Assembly: GCA_964564675.1 (NCBI GenBank)
Contig: CAZMBI010000004.1
Location: forward strand, 62,001-126,000
Source: CAZMBI01 sp964564675
Lineage (GTDB): Bacteria > Pseudomonadota > Alphaproteobacteria > Rickettsiales > UBA3002
DNA length: 64,000 nucleotides
Direction: 5' to 3'
The notes beneath the pieces are model-generated. The model saw nothing but the letters and a program-made list of their open reading frames with translations, ran no database searches and had not been told where the DNA came from. Position 1 is the first letter of the stretch. The number at the start of each line of letters is the position of its first letter. The translations under genes were made by a program, and so were the position numbers. Shown piece after piece: positions 40,953-48,411 of this stretch.

Positions 40953-41537
40953 ATGTATTTGATTGCCGATGCCTTTCTCGCCCTGCGCGATTTCGTTTAC
41001 GGCACGCTGCACGGCGCGCTGTCGACCGGCTATCGCTGGATGCGGCCGCTTTATCCGTGGAGCGCCGGAATCGGTATTCTGGGCGCTTTCGCCAATCCGG
41101 CGCAAGCGGGGATGATGGCGGCCAGCGGGTTATTGTTTGTACCCGCCATGATTGCCGCCGCCGGAATGGCCTGGGGCACCCTGACCGGCGGCGTCTCGGC
41201 GGTGCATCAGGGGTTGCAAGAGCGGCGCTATCACCGCGCGCAGGATGCCGAAGCGCGCGGGCGCGAACCTGAAATGGCCCCGCCGGCGCCGCAGCGCGCG
41301 CCGCGCGCACAGCCTGAGGCCCCGTCACGGGCACCGCAACCCACACCGCCCGCCGCGCCCGAGACCGGCCCCGCTGCGCTGCCGGATGCAAAAACCGCGC
41401 AAAAACTAGGACTTAAGGGTGATTCCGGGCCGAATCTGGCGTTTTATGACAGCCGGCCGACCACCCGCATCTCGGAGGGCGAATTGCAGGGATTATTACA
41501 GGAAAAATGCGCACGAGCGCCGGTTTTGAGCGGATAA
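40953..41537 (+). CDS. Orphan protein: membrane hairpin plus Pro/Ala-rich tail
   Basis: 194 residues, no family. About residues 1-30 polar-aromatic, then two hydrophobic helices (roughly 36-55 and 58-80, with GIGILGAFANPAQAGMMAA and LLFVPAMIAAAGMAWGTL), a basic helix (QERRYHRAQDAEARGREPEM), a Pro/Ala-rich spacer (about 105-150) and a polar end. No ribosome-binding site, in keeping with the leaderless promoter. Same layout as the products of 41638 and 47512. PhoB-like box upstream. Possible envelope or secreted effector (inference). Confidence 0.72.
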   Translation: MYLIADAFLALRDFVYGTLHGALSTGYRWMRPLYPWSAGIGILGAFANPAQAGMMAASGLLFVPAMIAAAGMAWGTLTGGVSAVHQGLQERRYHRAQDAEARGREPEMAPPAPQRAPRAQPEAPSRAPQPTPPAAPETGPAALPDAKTAQKLGLKGDSGPNLAFYDSRPTTRISEGELQGLLQEKCARAPVLSG

Positions 41538-41545
41538 TAAGGGCA

Positions 41546-41591
41546 ATGTCACAAAAGCTTCACTTTTAACCGACCTTAACCGTGCTAGAAT
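41546..41591 (+). promoter_or_regulatory. PhoB-like box and -10 for the 41638-42364 operon
   Basis: ATGTCAC-AAAA-GCTTCAC (41546-41563), exactly 22 bases, then TAGAAT (41586-41591). TTAACCG occurs twice in the 22-base spacer with a 10-bp step. Confidence 0.6.
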
Positions 41592-41637
41592 GACAGTAAG
41601 TTAAAGGATCAACGACAATGATTAAACAGGTATAACA

Positions 41638-42351
41638 ATGGCTGATAACACACCACAAGCAGTGAATCACGGTCCGATCAGCCGGGCCGGACACGCGTTA
41701 GGCGAAGCCTCCGAACGGGGACTCGGCTGGGGCACGCTGGGATTTATCGCCGGCGTGGGCCTGGCTGCCGCGCTGATCGCCGCACCGTTTGCATTGGGTT
41801 GGCTGGCCTCAGGCGGATCATTACTAGGAATAGAATTAGGAGTATCGCTATTTGGTGGAGGTACCGGGGCTGGCATTTTAACGGGTGTCGTCACTGCGCC
41901 ATTCACCTGGCCGGCAGCGGGAGCGACATTAGTTGCCTCAACCGCCATCGGAACCGGCATTGGCGCCTATCGCGGCGCCTCGAAAAGCGCGGATCGCACC
42001 AGTCGCGAGCAGGCGGCGTATGAATTTGAATCCGCCAAAGCCGCGCGCATGGCCGAGAATCGCGCCCAGTTCGCGGCGATGATGATGGGGCCCGAACAAC
42101 AGCAGCCGGGCATGGCTCAGCCGGGGGTGGCCTACCCGCCGGAGGCGTATGGCCAGATGCCGGCCGGTTACGGCCAGCCGCAGGTGGCGCCGACCGACGC
42201 ACAGATGCTGCCGCCGGATGGGCGCGGGGGTCAAGCGGAAGATCAAGATAGACAAGCGTCCTCCAACCCGAACATTCCGATGAATCAAATCGCGGCCGAC
42301 AGCGTGCAACATACGCGTCTGACCCCGGAAATGGCCGTGGCCAAAGGATAA
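41638..42351 (+). CDS. Orphan protein: Gly-rich membrane hairpin plus Gln/Pro-rich tail
   Basis: 237 residues, no family. Polar N-terminus (1-30), Gly/Ala-rich hydrophobic stretch of about 90 residues with GxxxG-like patterns (GFIAGVGLAAALIAAPFALG and TLVASTAIGTGIGAY), basic helix (RGASKSADRTSREQAAYEFE), then a Met/Gln/Pro-rich tail. The middle (about 41815-41890) switches to AT-rich codons (TTA, CTA, GGA, ATA) while both ends are GC-rich. A five-codon upstream ORF (MIKQV, 41618-41635) ends two bases before the start. Cotranscribed with 42364. Confidence 0.72.
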   Translation: MADNTPQAVNHGPISRAGHALGEASERGLGWGTLGFIAGVGLAAALIAAPFALGWLASGGSLLGIELGVSLFGGGTGAGILTGVVTAPFTWPAAGATLVASTAIGTGIGAYRGASKSADRTSREQAAYEFESAKAARMAENRAQFAAMMMGPEQQQPGMAQPGVAYPPEAYGQMPAGYGQPQVAPTDAQMLPPDGRGGQAEDQDRQASSNPNIPMNQIAADSVQHTRLTPEMAVAKG

Positions 42352-42363
42352 GCGAGGTAAGAA

Positions 42364-42981
42364 ATGGGTATTGCAAGCGGAATAGCAGGTGTTTTTAAGC
42401 TGCGCCCCTTCCGTAAAGGGCGCTTCAGCAAGACGCAAGGTGAGTTACTCACTGAAAAAATTGGCAAGAGCGTGAATAATGCTCTCAATCAAGGCTTCAC
42501 TAAAGCGTCACAAAAAGGCCTAAGCGAAGGTGCACAGGTAAAAATCGATGGGGCCTTTGATACGGTGGCAACGAAAACCGCTGATCGCCTGGTTTCCAAA
42601 ATCACCTCTGACATTAATCCACCCTTCTGGAGACGTCGCCCGCTGATGACCTTATTGGGCGGCACGGCAGCCGGTGCGGCAGCGTATAACATGTTCAGCC
42701 GCCAACCGGGCGCCGTGACAGGCGGCGAGTTCAAGCCCTCGGCGTCCGAACTGGGGCGGATGTCCGCCGATGAAGAATTCGCCCGCGAACTGGACCAAAT
42801 GCACCAGGCCGGACTGTTTGACCAGCCGCAGGGGCCGCAAGCGCCGCAGGCACCGACCATGGCCGCAGCCCAGGGCGCAACGTCCGAGCAGATGCCGCCG
42901 CAAACCACGATGCAGGCTTCCACCGCCGGCTATGGCGGGCGCGTTGCCTCCCCCGCCGTGGCGATGGAACACGGCGCGTAA
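42364..42981 (+). CDS. Orphan protein, second gene of the 41638 operon
   Basis: 205 residues, no family. N-terminal amphipathic part (IGKSVNNALNQGFTKASQK) with AT-rich codons, a short hydrophobic segment (PLMTLLGGTAAGAAAYNMF, about 98-116), then an acidic patch (SADEEFARELDQMHQ) and a Gln/Pro/Ala-rich tail. Composition changes sharply to GC-rich from the hydrophobic segment onward. GAGG lies six bases before ATG 42364; 12-base gap to 41638. Confidence 0.72.
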   Translation: MGIASGIAGVFKLRPFRKGRFSKTQGELLTEKIGKSVNNALNQGFTKASQKGLSEGAQVKIDGAFDTVATKTADRLVSKITSDINPPFWRRRPLMTLLGGTAAGAAAYNMFSRQPGAVTGGEFKPSASELGRMSADEEFARELDQMHQAGLFDQPQGPQAPQAPTMAAAQGATSEQMPPQTTMQASTAGYGGRVASPAVAMEHGA

Positions 42982-43030
42982 GTGTGCAGGCACCAAGTCA
43001 CGTAGATACCTTCGCCAAAACGGTTCACCC

Positions 43031-43058
43031 TTGACATCACACGATAACCCGCTATAAA
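43031..43058 (+). promoter_or_regulatory. rpsD promoter
   Basis: Consensus TTGACA (43031-43036), 16-base spacer, TATAAA (43053-43058). Start near 43066 gives a leader of about 100 bases with a GGGCGGGAG/CTCCACCC-type hairpin. Confidence 0.75.
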
Positions 43059-43144
43059 ACCCCTTCATTTCGGGCGGGAGCGTTTCCCTCCACCCGGCTT
43101 TTCGAACCAGAAAAGTTGAATAATCAATGGGCTGAGGAAACACT

Positions 43145-43165
43145 ATGGCAGCCAGCGAAAGGTAG
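43145..43165 (+). CDS. Upstream ORF (MAASER) in the rpsD leader
   Basis: Six codons and TAG, with GAGG (43134-43137) seven bases upstream. Its last two codons, GAA AGG, contain the rpsD ribosome-binding site AAAGG (43158-43162), and it stops four bases before rpsD. Translation of this ORF would compete with or couple to rpsD. Real use untested. Confidence 0.35.
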   Translation: MAASER

Positions 43166-43169
43166 CATT

Positions 43170-43787
43170 ATGTCTAAACGGCATTCGGTAAAATATAAAA
43201 TCAGTCGCCGGATCGGTGAAAGTTTGTGGGGACGCGGTAAAGACCCGGTCAACCGTCGCTCGTATGGCCCCGGACAACACGGCGCCGCGCGCAAACGCAA
43301 GCTCTCTGACTTCGGGACGCAGCTGCTGGCCAAACAGAAGCTTAAAGGCTATTACGGCAACCTCAATGAAAAACAGTTCCATAAGGTTTATAAAGAAGCC
43401 ACCAGCATGAAGGGCGACTCCTCGGAAAATCTGGTTGGCCTGCTTGAGCGCCGGCTGGATGCGGTGGTTTATCGCATGTGTGTGGTGCCCACGGTGTTTG
43501 CCGCGCGCCAGTTCATCAATCACGGCCATGTCAAGGTCAATGGCAAGCGCGTAAAAATCCCGAGCTATCGCCTGCAGGAAGGTGATACGGTGGAAATCAA
43601 GGAAAAATCACGCCAGATTCCGATGGTGCTTGAAGCCCTGCAAAACCCCGAACGTGACATTCCGGACTACCTGAATGTCGACCTCGCCAATTTCAAGGCC
43701 ACGTTCCTGCGTACGCCGAAATTGATGGATATCCCCTATCCGGTGCGCATGGAGCCCAATCTGGTTGTTGAGTTTTACTCGCGTTAA
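43170..43787 (+). CDS. rpsD: 30S ribosomal protein S4
   Basis: 205 residues; primary 16S rRNA-binding protein, which in E. coli also represses its own operon. N-terminal part with GPGQHGAARKRKLSDFGTQLL, no zinc Cys cluster, then the S4 RNA-binding domain LERRLDAVVYRMCVVPTVFAAR and INHGHVKVNGKRVKIPSYR. ATG 43170 has AAAGG seven bases upstream. Isolated gene with its own strong promoter and terminator. Confidence 0.98.
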   Translation: MSKRHSVKYKISRRIGESLWGRGKDPVNRRSYGPGQHGAARKRKLSDFGTQLLAKQKLKGYYGNLNEKQFHKVYKEATSMKGDSSENLVGLLERRLDAVVYRMCVVPTVFAARQFINHGHVKVNGKRVKIPSYRLQEGDTVEIKEKSRQIPMVLEALQNPERDIPDYLNVDLANFKATFLRTPKLMDIPYPVRMEPNLVVEFYSR

Positions 43788-43834
43788 TCGGATACAGACG
43801 ACCCGCGCCGACCCGTCGGCGGCGGTCACGAGAA

Positions 43835-43880
43835 GCAGGTTGCTGCATCGCACCTCCCGCAGCAACCTGCCCCTTTTATC
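43835..43880 (+). terminator. Rho-independent terminator of rpsD
   Basis: Perfect 12-bp stem GCAGGTTGCTGC (43835-43846) with its complement (43859-43870), 12-base loop, then CCCCTTTTAT. Confidence 0.85.
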
Positions 43881-43957
43881 GTTATGTCACTTCACATTTC
43901 CCGCGTCATTCCAGCGAGCGCTGAGATCACGGCCGTTCATGCGCTTCGTTTGTCTGG

Positions 43958-43977
43958 ATTCCTGCTTGCGCAGGAAT
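43958..43977. repeat. REP-like hairpin ATTCCTGC/GCAGGAAT
   Basis: 8-bp perfect arms, 4-base loop, in the context TGG...GAC. A closely related copy is at 56444-56463 (ATTCCCGC/GCGGGAAT) and fragments lie in 13730-13850. The rest of 43880-44060 holds no gene. Confidence 0.8.
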
Positions 43978-44069
43978 GACGGAGATAAAAACATTGGGGC
44001 CCGTTCGTTGCCCGTTCTTGTTACGCTCCATCCCTCGTAATCAACCGGCCGGTGTGCTATATTATCGTC

Positions 44070-44615
44070 ATGGGAGTATTCGCCAAACACCCGCCGGCCC
44101 GGCCGCATGACGAACCACCGCTTTCAGATGACGCGGTGCGCGCACTCGTTGAGGCGCATCAGCAGACGATCGATGAACTGGTGGCGGCGCTGATCGCCGG
44201 TGAGGCGGGCGTAGACCTGAAACTGGCGGAGGTGATGGAAAACCTGCCGGAACGGGCGCGCATCGCGATCATCGAAAAAATGCAGGCCATGCTCGCCGAG
44301 CAGGACGAGGCGAAGGCCCGGGAGCTGGAACAGTTTATCCAGCAGCAAAAAGAAAAACTGAAAGAGCAGAAACAACAAGTGATGCAGCAATGGCTGGCGT
44401 TTTTTATGAGCCAGGAAACGCTGCGCAAGATGCGCGAATCGTTTCTCGCCTTCCCGCATCTGGAACGCCAGGTGCGCCATATCGGCCAGGAGCTGGCCAA
44501 AACCGGCGTGCTGCAGAATATTCAGCTCGGGCGCAAGCAGGATCTGGGGGATTTAACGGCGCAGGTCCAGCATCAGCAGCAGCAAACCGGCCGCAGTCAG
44601 GGGCCGCAGCGATGA
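44070..44615 (+). CDS. Hypothetical coiled-coil protein
   Basis: 181 residues, no family. Almost fully helical; long charged coiled coil rich in Gln/Glu/Lys (about 70-115, with LEQFIQQQKEKLKEQKQQV), acidic first third and a Gln-rich end. No signal peptide or membrane span. TATATT at 44058-44063 puts the transcript start near ATG 44070 and no ribosome-binding site is present, so it may be leaderless. Converges on purL. Confidence 0.72.
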   Translation: MGVFAKHPPARPHDEPPLSDDAVRALVEAHQQTIDELVAALIAGEAGVDLKLAEVMENLPERARIAIIEKMQAMLAEQDEAKARELEQFIQQQKEKLKEQKQQVMQQWLAFFMSQETLRKMRESFLAFPHLERQVRHIGQELAKTGVLQNIQLGRKQDLGDLTAQVQHQQQQTGRSQGPQR

Positions 44616-44714
44616 CGGTTAGCTACTAAATGCTATCATTTTCCCCCTTCCATGATGGCACGATGTCAAGCATACTGAAAATATAGGTTGCGATGCGTGT
44701 GTGAAGCCCACGCG

Positions 44715-46943
44715 CTACATACTCATATAGCCCGGCAGCCAGATTTCGTTGACCGCGCGCAGATGCTCGACAGGAATCCGGGTATACCGCTCCACCAGCA
44801 GCTGATCGCCGCCGGTCAGCCCAATATCTGCGATGGGCACTTCCAGCTGATTAGCCGCGATCAACACCTCGTCGCGGAATTCCTGCGGCACGACAAGCAG
44901 GTAACGCCCCTGATCCTCCCCGAAGGCAAAACCGAGCGGGTTTTCCTCAACAGGCACGTTGATTTCCGCACCCATGCCACCAGCCAGACACATTTCGGCA
45001 AGGGCGACCAGCAAACCGCCGTCGGCAATATCATGACAGGCGCGCACCATGCCCAGATCGATCACATTGCGGATAAAGGCGCTGTGGCGTTTCTCAGCAT
45101 CGAGATCCACCGGTGGCGGCGCGCCTTCCTCGCGGCCCAGAATCTCGCGCATGAACAGCGAGCATCCCATCTGGCCGTCGGTGCGGCCGATGACATAGAT
45201 GGCATCATCCCCCTGGGTGATGGCGGGAGTGATCAGGCGGGCGACATCGTGCACCAGCCCAATGCCGCCGATGGTGGGCGTGGGCAGGATGGGCTGGCCA
45301 TAGGTTTCGTTATAAAGCGACACGTTGCCGGAGACGACGGGGAAGGCAAGCGCCTCACAGGCTTTTCCCATACCCTGCAGACAGCCCACGATTTGCCCCA
45401 TAATCTCCGGTTTTTCCGGGTTGCCGAAATTGAGGCAGTTGGTGATGGCCAGCGGCTTAGCCCCCACCGCCGAAAGGTTACGATAAGCCTCGGCCACAGC
45501 CTGTTTGCCGCCTTCGACAGGGTCCGCCAGGCAGTAGCGCGGGGTGACGTCGGTGGTCAGCGCCAGCCCCTTGTGCGTGCCGTGCACGCGCATCACCGCC
45601 GCATCACCCCCGGGACGGGCGACGGTGTCGTTCATCACCATATGGTCGTATTGCTCCCAGATCCAGCGGCGGGAGGCCAGATCAGGCGAGGTGAGCAGCG
45701 CTTCCAGCGCCATACCCATATCGACCGGGTCGTGGATATCATCGCCCAGTATCGGCCGGCGTTTGGGCGTGGGCCGCGCCGGGCGGTCATAGCGGGGGGC
45801 GGAGCCGGAAATCGGCGCCACTGGTAAATCGCCGACTATTTCGCCGGTTTTTTTCAGCACCAGCCGGCCGCTATCGGTTAACTGACCAACCGTAGCGTAT
45901 TCCAGCTCCCACTTACGGAAAATGGCTTCCGCTTCCTTAAGCCGTTCGGGCTTGAGCACCATCAACATGCGCTCCTGACTTTCCGAGAGCATGATTTCAA
46001 AGGCGCTCATACCCGCCTCGCGCGTGGGCACGGCATCCAGATCCAGCTCGACGCCTAAACCGCCTTTATCGGCCATCTCCAGCGACGAACAGGTGAGCCC
46101 GGCGGCACCCATGTCCTGAATGGCGATGATGGCGTCGGTAGCCATCAGCTCTAAACAGGCCTCGATCAGCAGTTTTTCGGTGAACGGATCGCCGACCTGC
46201 ACGGTGGGGCGCTTGGCGTCGGTTTCGGCATCGAACTCGGCGGAGGCCATGGTGGCGCCGTGAATGCCGTCGCGACCGGTTTTGGAGCCGACATACACCA
46301 CCGGATTGCCTACCCCGGCGGCTTCGGCGTAGAAAATTTTATCGACATCGGCGATGCCCACCGCCATGGCATTGACCAGGATATTGCCGTTATAGGCCGG
46401 ATGAAACCGGCACTCGCCGCCAACTGTGGGCACGCCGACGCAATTGCCGTAGCCGCCGATGCCGGAGACAACGCCGTTTAATAAGTGCCGGGTTTTGGGA
46501 TGGGCCGGATCACCAAAGCTCAGCGCGTTCATCAGGGCGATGGGGCGCGCGCCCATGGTGAACACATCGCGCAAAATACCGCCTACACCGGTGGCCGCAC
46601 CCTGATAGGGCTCGATATAAGAGGGGTGGTTGTGGCTTTCGATCTTGAAGATGGCGGCCTGACCGTCGCCGATATCGATGACGCCGGCATTCTCGCCCGG
46701 ACCGCAGATGACTTGCGGGCCTTCGGTGGGCAGTCTGGCCAAATGATTGCGCGTGGTTTTGTAGGAGCAGTGCTCGCTCCACATCACGCCGAAAATACCC
46801 AGCTCCACTTCGTTGGGCGCGCGACCGAGGAGCTCGACGACGCGCTCATATTCATCGTGGCTGAGCCCGGCGGCCTCCACCATGTCTTTGGTGATGGCGG
46901 ACGGAGCTTGCGCCCCGGATTCAGCGGCGGGTGACTGACTCAT
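44715..46943 (-). CDS. purL: Phosphoribosylformylglycinamidine synthase subunit PurL
   Basis: 742 residues; the small-type PurL that works with PurS and PurQ to turn FGAR into FGAM in purine synthesis. LLGRAPNEVELGIFGVMWSEHCSYK, GENAGVIDIGDG, the ATP/phosphate motifs FKIESHNHPSYIEPYQGAATGVGG and IQDMGAAGLTCSSLEMA, and C-terminal ACHDIADGGLLVALAEM. A TATAAT (46957-46952) lies eight bases before the ATG and no ribosome-binding site is visible, so a separate leaderless promoter is likely, useful because two orphans separate it from purQ. Confidence 0.97.
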   Translation of the reverse strand: MSQSPAAESGAQAPSAITKDMVEAAGLSHDEYERVVELLGRAPNEVELGIFGVMWSEHCSYKTTRNHLARLPTEGPQVICGPGENAGVIDIGDGQAAIFKIESHNHPSYIEPYQGAATGVGGILRDVFTMGARPIALMNALSFGDPAHPKTRHLLNGVVSGIGGYGNCVGVPTVGGECRFHPAYNGNILVNAMAVGIADVDKIFYAEAAGVGNPVVYVGSKTGRDGIHGATMASAEFDAETDAKRPTVQVGDPFTEKLLIEACLELMATDAIIAIQDMGAAGLTCSSLEMADKGGLGVELDLDAVPTREAGMSAFEIMLSESQERMLMVLKPERLKEAEAIFRKWELEYATVGQLTDSGRLVLKKTGEIVGDLPVAPISGSAPRYDRPARPTPKRRPILGDDIHDPVDMGMALEALLTSPDLASRRWIWEQYDHMVMNDTVARPGGDAAVMRVHGTHKGLALTTDVTPRYCLADPVEGGKQAVAEAYRNLSAVGAKPLAITNCLNFGNPEKPEIMGQIVGCLQGMGKACEALAFPVVSGNVSLYNETYGQPILPTPTIGGIGLVHDVARLITPAITQGDDAIYVIGRTDGQMGCSLFMREILGREEGAPPPVDLDAEKRHSAFIRNVIDLGMVRACHDIADGGLLVALAEMCLAGGMGAEINVPVEENPLGFAFGEDQGRYLLVVPQEFRDEVLIAANQLEVPIADIGLTGGDQLLVERYTRIPVEHLRAVNEIWLPGYMSM

Positions 46944-46951
46944 AGTGCGGT

Positions 46952-46957
46952 ATTATA
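46952..46957 (-). promoter_or_regulatory. purL -10 hexamer, leaderless configuration
   Basis: TATAAT on the minus strand, eight bases before ATG 46943. The -35 (TTTGCC at a 16-base spacing) is weak. Confidence 0.5.
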
Positions 46958-47016
46958 CGAGGCAGGCACCAAAGGCAAAGGGGAAATTAACCGCGGGTGG
47001 CCCGGACCTATGGCTG

Positions 47017-47325
47017 TCAGCCGAGCTTAATGCCCCCGGGCCTGGCTACTGTGGCAGCCGACAGGGGCGGAGCCATTTCCTCCCCTGCCGATATTTCCTC
47101 TGCCTGGCCGAGCGGTGCATTGTCTACGGTCATACCCAATATAGAGGCAAGGCTCAGTTCGTCTAAATTTCTTGGTAAATCTTTATTTACCGCGCAAGCA
47201 TAGATGGCGCTCTCGGCATTGGCATTTATGATGTCGCTGGTTGGCCCAACCGGATTTGCCGGGCCTTTATGATATTTAACCTCATCACCATGAGACAAAC
47301 TCAACGTTTCTGGTGTTAATGTCAT
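47017..47325 (-). CDS. Hypothetical protein
   Basis: 102 residues, unrecognised, no membrane segment. Starts MTLTPETLSLSHGDEVKYH; a helical stretch with Ser/Ala/Asn (SDIINANAESAIYACAVN) and an acidic C-terminal third. ATG 47325 has GGAGG seven bases upstream. More AT-rich than purL, with a very AT-rich 47370-47450 upstream. One of two orphans between purQ and purL. Confidence 0.6.
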   Translation of the reverse strand: MTLTPETLSLSHGDEVKYHKGPANPVGPTSDIINANAESAIYACAVNKDLPRNLDELSLASILGMTVDNAPLGQAEEISAGEEMAPPLSAATVARPGGIKLG

Positions 47326-47511
47326 CTGCTCGCCTCCCCAACCACGTTCTTGTTTGCTATTTTCCACGGGTCGGTATTATCTGATCTTATCGCATAATTA
47401 TTAACGCGACGTAAAATTTAGCTCCCGATTTAGTTAAAATTTTAGGTTTTCTGGTCTTGTCTTCACATCTGCCGGCTCCGAGCGGCCCGGCAAGGCAATG
47501 GGGTGCTGACG

Positions 47512-48258
47512 TTATACCGTCAGTTCGTTATTGGCGGCGGCGCGGGATTCTTCAAGGCGTTTGGCGTGCGATGTTTCCTGACGCCCGGCATCCAGCCGCT
47601 CACTCAATAATTTCAGCTCATCCGCGCTGGGTTGCGAGGCGGCGACGGTGCGGTCATTGGCCGGCTCGCCGATTTCCATGTCTTTATCCCTGCCGCCGCC
47701 TAAAAACATATCGGCAAGGCTGCGGCCCTTGCCCTGCCCGCGCTCCTGCGCCTGCGCGGCGAAAAACTGCGCCTGGTTATATTCGCGCTCCATATCGTCG
47801 CGCTTGGCATCGGCCTGATAATAGGCGAGAAATCCCGTGCCCATGGCGGCGGCGCCCATGACCGCTGAGGTCACCCAAAAGGGCGGGCCCATCAATGCCG
47901 TAGCCGTTACGGCCGCCAATCCCAGAATCAGCCCGTTAAGCAGGCCGTGATAAAGCTCGTTATTATTCAGCGTCGGCGGTTCAATCCTGCGGCCATAGGC
48001 CCGGTTATGTTCGATCTGGCGCTGACCCTGCACGCAGCCGGCATAGGCCGCGCCACCAATAGCAAGAGAGGTCAGTGTGCCGCCTATAGCTAAGTTTGGA
48101 GTACTTCCAAAACCTGTAAAAAGTGAAGGTTCCAATAACGCCACACCTGTCGCCAGTCCGGCAATGGCGGCAGCGCCGACTTTCAGGCCCATCCAGCCAT
48201 AGCGGTTCCAGAAGGTCGGTTCGCGGGATTCGGGGACGATAATGGCTTCATCTGACAT
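47512..48258 (-). CDS. Orphan protein: four hydrophobic segments plus charged tail
   Basis: 248 residues, no family. N-terminal polar 25 residues, two hydrophobic helices (about 27-45 and 58-75), a polar loop (QGQRQIEHNRAYGRRIEPPT), two more (about 108-125 and 130-145), then a basic/acidic helix (YYQADAKRDDMEREYNQAQF) and a charged tail. The basic helix after the hairpin resembles that in 41638. The segment coding residues about 40-70 (48050-48140) has AT-rich codons unlike the rest. PhoB-like box and -10 upstream. Sits between purQ and purL. Confidence 0.72.
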   Translation of the reverse strand: MSDEAIIVPESREPTFWNRYGWMGLKVGAAAIAGLATGVALLEPSLFTGFGSTPNLAIGGTLTSLAIGGAAYAGCVQGQRQIEHNRAYGRRIEPPTLNNNELYHGLLNGLILGLAAVTATALMGPPFWVTSAVMGAAAMGTGFLAYYQADAKRDDMEREYNQAQFFAAQAQERGQGKGRSLADMFLGGGRDKDMEIGEPANDRTVAASQPSADELKLLSERLDAGRQETSHAKRLEESRAAANNELTV

Positions 48259-48287
48259 AACGATAACACACTGATTATTCCATTTTC

Positions 48288-48333
48288 AGTGTAGCAAACG
48301 GCGCGCGGGGTGTGTGTGAAGGTTGTGTGACAA
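48288..48333 (-). promoter_or_regulatory. PhoB-like box and -10 for 47512-48258
   Basis: Minus strand TTGTCAC-ACAA-CCTTCAC (48333-48316), exactly 22 bases, then TACACT (48293-48288). Spacing equals that at 41638 and 58302. Confidence 0.6.
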
Positions 48334-48411
48334 TGCAGAAATCGATTGTCAGGGATCTGGCATCAGGGGGCAGGCATCAGAAAAATCAAGTAGGTGGCGG
48401 AGCATTGACGC

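Noticed and set aside
41572..41588. TTAACCGACCTTAACC as a CtrA site
   Set aside because: Spacing between TTAA halves is six bases, not seven, so it does not meet the CtrA consensus.
43881..43900. TGTCACTTCAC between rpsD and 44070, and AGTCACTTCAC near 38210, as PhoB-like boxes
   Set aside because: The two TCAC words are adjacent without the 11-bp repeat spacing.
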